From Thermoprotei archaeon (lineage in GTDB: Archaea; Thermoproteota; Thermoprotei_A; Sulfolobales; WANQ01): a stretch of DNA of 12,840 nt. Below the pieces are notes generated by a model. The model was not told where the DNA came from, did no database searches, and saw only the letters and a list, made by a program, of their open reading frames with translations. Of this stretch, positions 12,067-12,840 are shown piece after piece; position 1 is the first letter of the stretch; each line of letters begins with the position of its first letter. A program made the position numbers and the translations under genes. The DNA lies in NCBI GenBank assembly GCA_027038805.1, contig JALWGO010000121.1, forward strand, positions 1 through 12,840. The letters run 5' to 3'.

Positions 12067-12840
12067 TTATTCTTCCTCTTCTTCCTTCTTACCCTTCTTC
12101 TCCTCTTCTTCCTTACCAGTCCTTGATGCCGCTATCACATCGTCTATTCTTAGTATTAATGTTGCTGCCTCCGTAGCAGCCTTTATAGCATTAGCCTTTA
12201 CTGCTGCTGGTTCAATAACACCCAAGGCCATCATATCTTCTACTTTTCCTGTAAATACATTGAATCCATACCAGAGTCCGTCGGGCTTAGCATGAGCACT
12301 TCTTAGTTCTATTAGCTTTTCTACTGGATCGTATCCTGCGTTTTCTATTAATGCCGCTACAAGACCTTCTAAAGCTTTGGCATATGCCTTTATAACTAAT
12401 TGTTCTTTACCGGAGAACTTAGCTGCATAATCTTTCAAGTACTTGGCAAGCTCTATTTCTGTTGCTCCTCCACCAGCCACTATCCTACCGTCTCTTATTA
12501 CATCAGCCACACTACTTAACGCGTCCCTTAGTGCTCTTTCGGCTTCATCTACTAGTCTTTCTAGACCTCCACGTATAACAATACTTACTGCTTTGGGGTT
12601 CTTGCATCCTTCTATGAATACCATTTTATCATTGCCGACTTTTCTTTCTTCTACTAGTTCTGCGTATCCTAGGTCTTTTTCTGTAAGATCCTCAATATGT
12701 GTTATTATCCTTGCCTGGGTTGCGTTTGCTAGTTTTTCCATGTCGCTTCTTTTTACTCTTCTAACTGCTAGTATCTTCTTCTTGGCAAGGAAGTGTTGAG
12801 CAACATCATCAATACCCTTCTGACAAATAACAACATTAGC
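12067..12840 (-). CDS. Thermosome subunit (group II chaperonin), C-terminal part
   Basis: An ATP-driven double-ring chaperonin that folds proteins in the archaeal cytosol. The gene enters from the right edge; 257 codons are visible, and the frame is open to position 12840 (upstream of the internal Met at 12741). The visible part begins in the apical domain (NVVICQKGIDDVAQHFLAKK, then ILAVRRVKRSDMEKLANATQ), continues with MVFIEGCKNPKAVSIVIRGG and the equatorial nucleotide block DGRIVAGGGATEIELAKYL, then YAKALEGLVAALIENAGYDP, GVIEPAAVKANAIKAATEAA and ILRIDDVIAA. The tail is a low-complexity Lys/Glu stretch of about 15 residues, lacking the Gly-Met-rich end of some chaperonins. Which paralogue (alpha, beta or gamma) cannot be decided from this part. 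It is convergent with the HerA-like gene. Confidence 0.97.
   Translation of the reverse strand, partial: ANVVICQKGIDDVAQHFLAKKKILAVRRVKRSDMEKLANATQARIITHIEDLTEKDLGYAELVEERKVGNDKMVFIEGCKNPKAVSIVIRGGLERLVDEAERALRDALSSVADVIRDGRIVAGGGATEIELAKYLKDYAAKFSGKEQLVIKAYAKALEGLVAALIENAGYDPVEKLIELRSAHAKPDGLWYGFNVFTGKVEDMMALGVIEPAAVKANAIKAATEAATLILRIDDVIAASRTGKEEEEKKGKKEEEEE

Noticed and set aside
12443..12799. Plus-strand frame opposite the thermosome gene
   Set aside because: It is antisense to a clear chaperonin coding region, and its Ser/Leu/Thr-rich translation is typical of a shadow.
1..12840. CRISPR array, IS element or integrated element
   Set aside because: No repeated spacer-repeat units, transposase, integrase or att-like duplication of the tRNA 3' end was seen, and gene content is housekeeping throughout.

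Overview
The window looks like chromosomal DNA of a hyperthermophilic crenarchaeon, probably of the Desulfurococcales or a close relative. The evidence is archaeal or crenarchaeal families throughout: TFE, MBF1, the RNA polymerase subunit Rpb8 (RpoG), PAN, a PAC2 proteasome chaperone, aTrm56, an archaeosine transglycosylase, a SmAP3-type Sm protein, a HerA-type ATPase and a group II chaperonin. Promoters are TATA-box type, several transcripts look leaderless, and ATA, AGA and AGG codons are heavily used. I see no phage, IS element, CRISPR array or integrase. This is a dense core-genome segment.

Layout. (1) Positions 1-364, minus strand: N-terminal part of S-adenosylhomocysteine hydrolase. Divergent from it, 491-1063, plus strand: an unrecognised double winged-helix protein. 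(2) Positions 1058-1287, minus strand: an intron-less tRNA-Val(UAC) with encoded CCA, followed by a GC-rich, self-complementary stretch that may be a small structured RNA with its own TATA box. (3) Positions 5454-1328, minus strand: a tight six-gene run, mbf1 - hflX - trm56 - tfe - C5-cytosine methyltransferase - SPOUT-like protein. Most neighbours overlap (4, 26, 13 and 58 nt). (4) Positions 5535-7959, plus strand, divergent from mbf1: PAN, a C2+PUA RNA-binding protein and a PAC2 protein. (5) Positions 10027-7988, minus strand: a SmAP3-like Sm protein and a short archaeosine tRNA-guanine transglycosylase. (6) Positions 10095-12055, plus strand: rpoG (Rpb8) and a very AT-rich HerA-like ATPase. 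(7) Positions 12067-12840, minus strand: C-terminal part of a thermosome subunit.

How the genes fit together. The window is an information-processing and protein quality-control neighbourhood: transcription (TFE, MBF1, Rpb8), tRNA modification (Trm56 on C56, TGT on G15), ribosome GTPase (HflX), RNA binding (Sm protein, PUA protein), proteolysis (PAN, PAC2) and folding (thermosome). Two points stand out. First, PAN lacks the C-terminal HbYX proteasome-docking motif, while the PAC2 protein two genes downstream in the same operon ends in Val-Tyr-Met, a perfect HbYX match. Second, the TGT stops after its C1 domain, and the 171-aa protein in the PAN operon looks like the missing C2+PUA portion, so archaeosine synthesis appears to use a split enzyme. 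Other points are a C5-cytosine methyltransferase with no restriction partner overlapping tfe, a TFE zinc ribbon with Asp at one Cys position, and a HerA gene whose reading frame extends about 60 codons upstream of its first ATG with no standard start codon.
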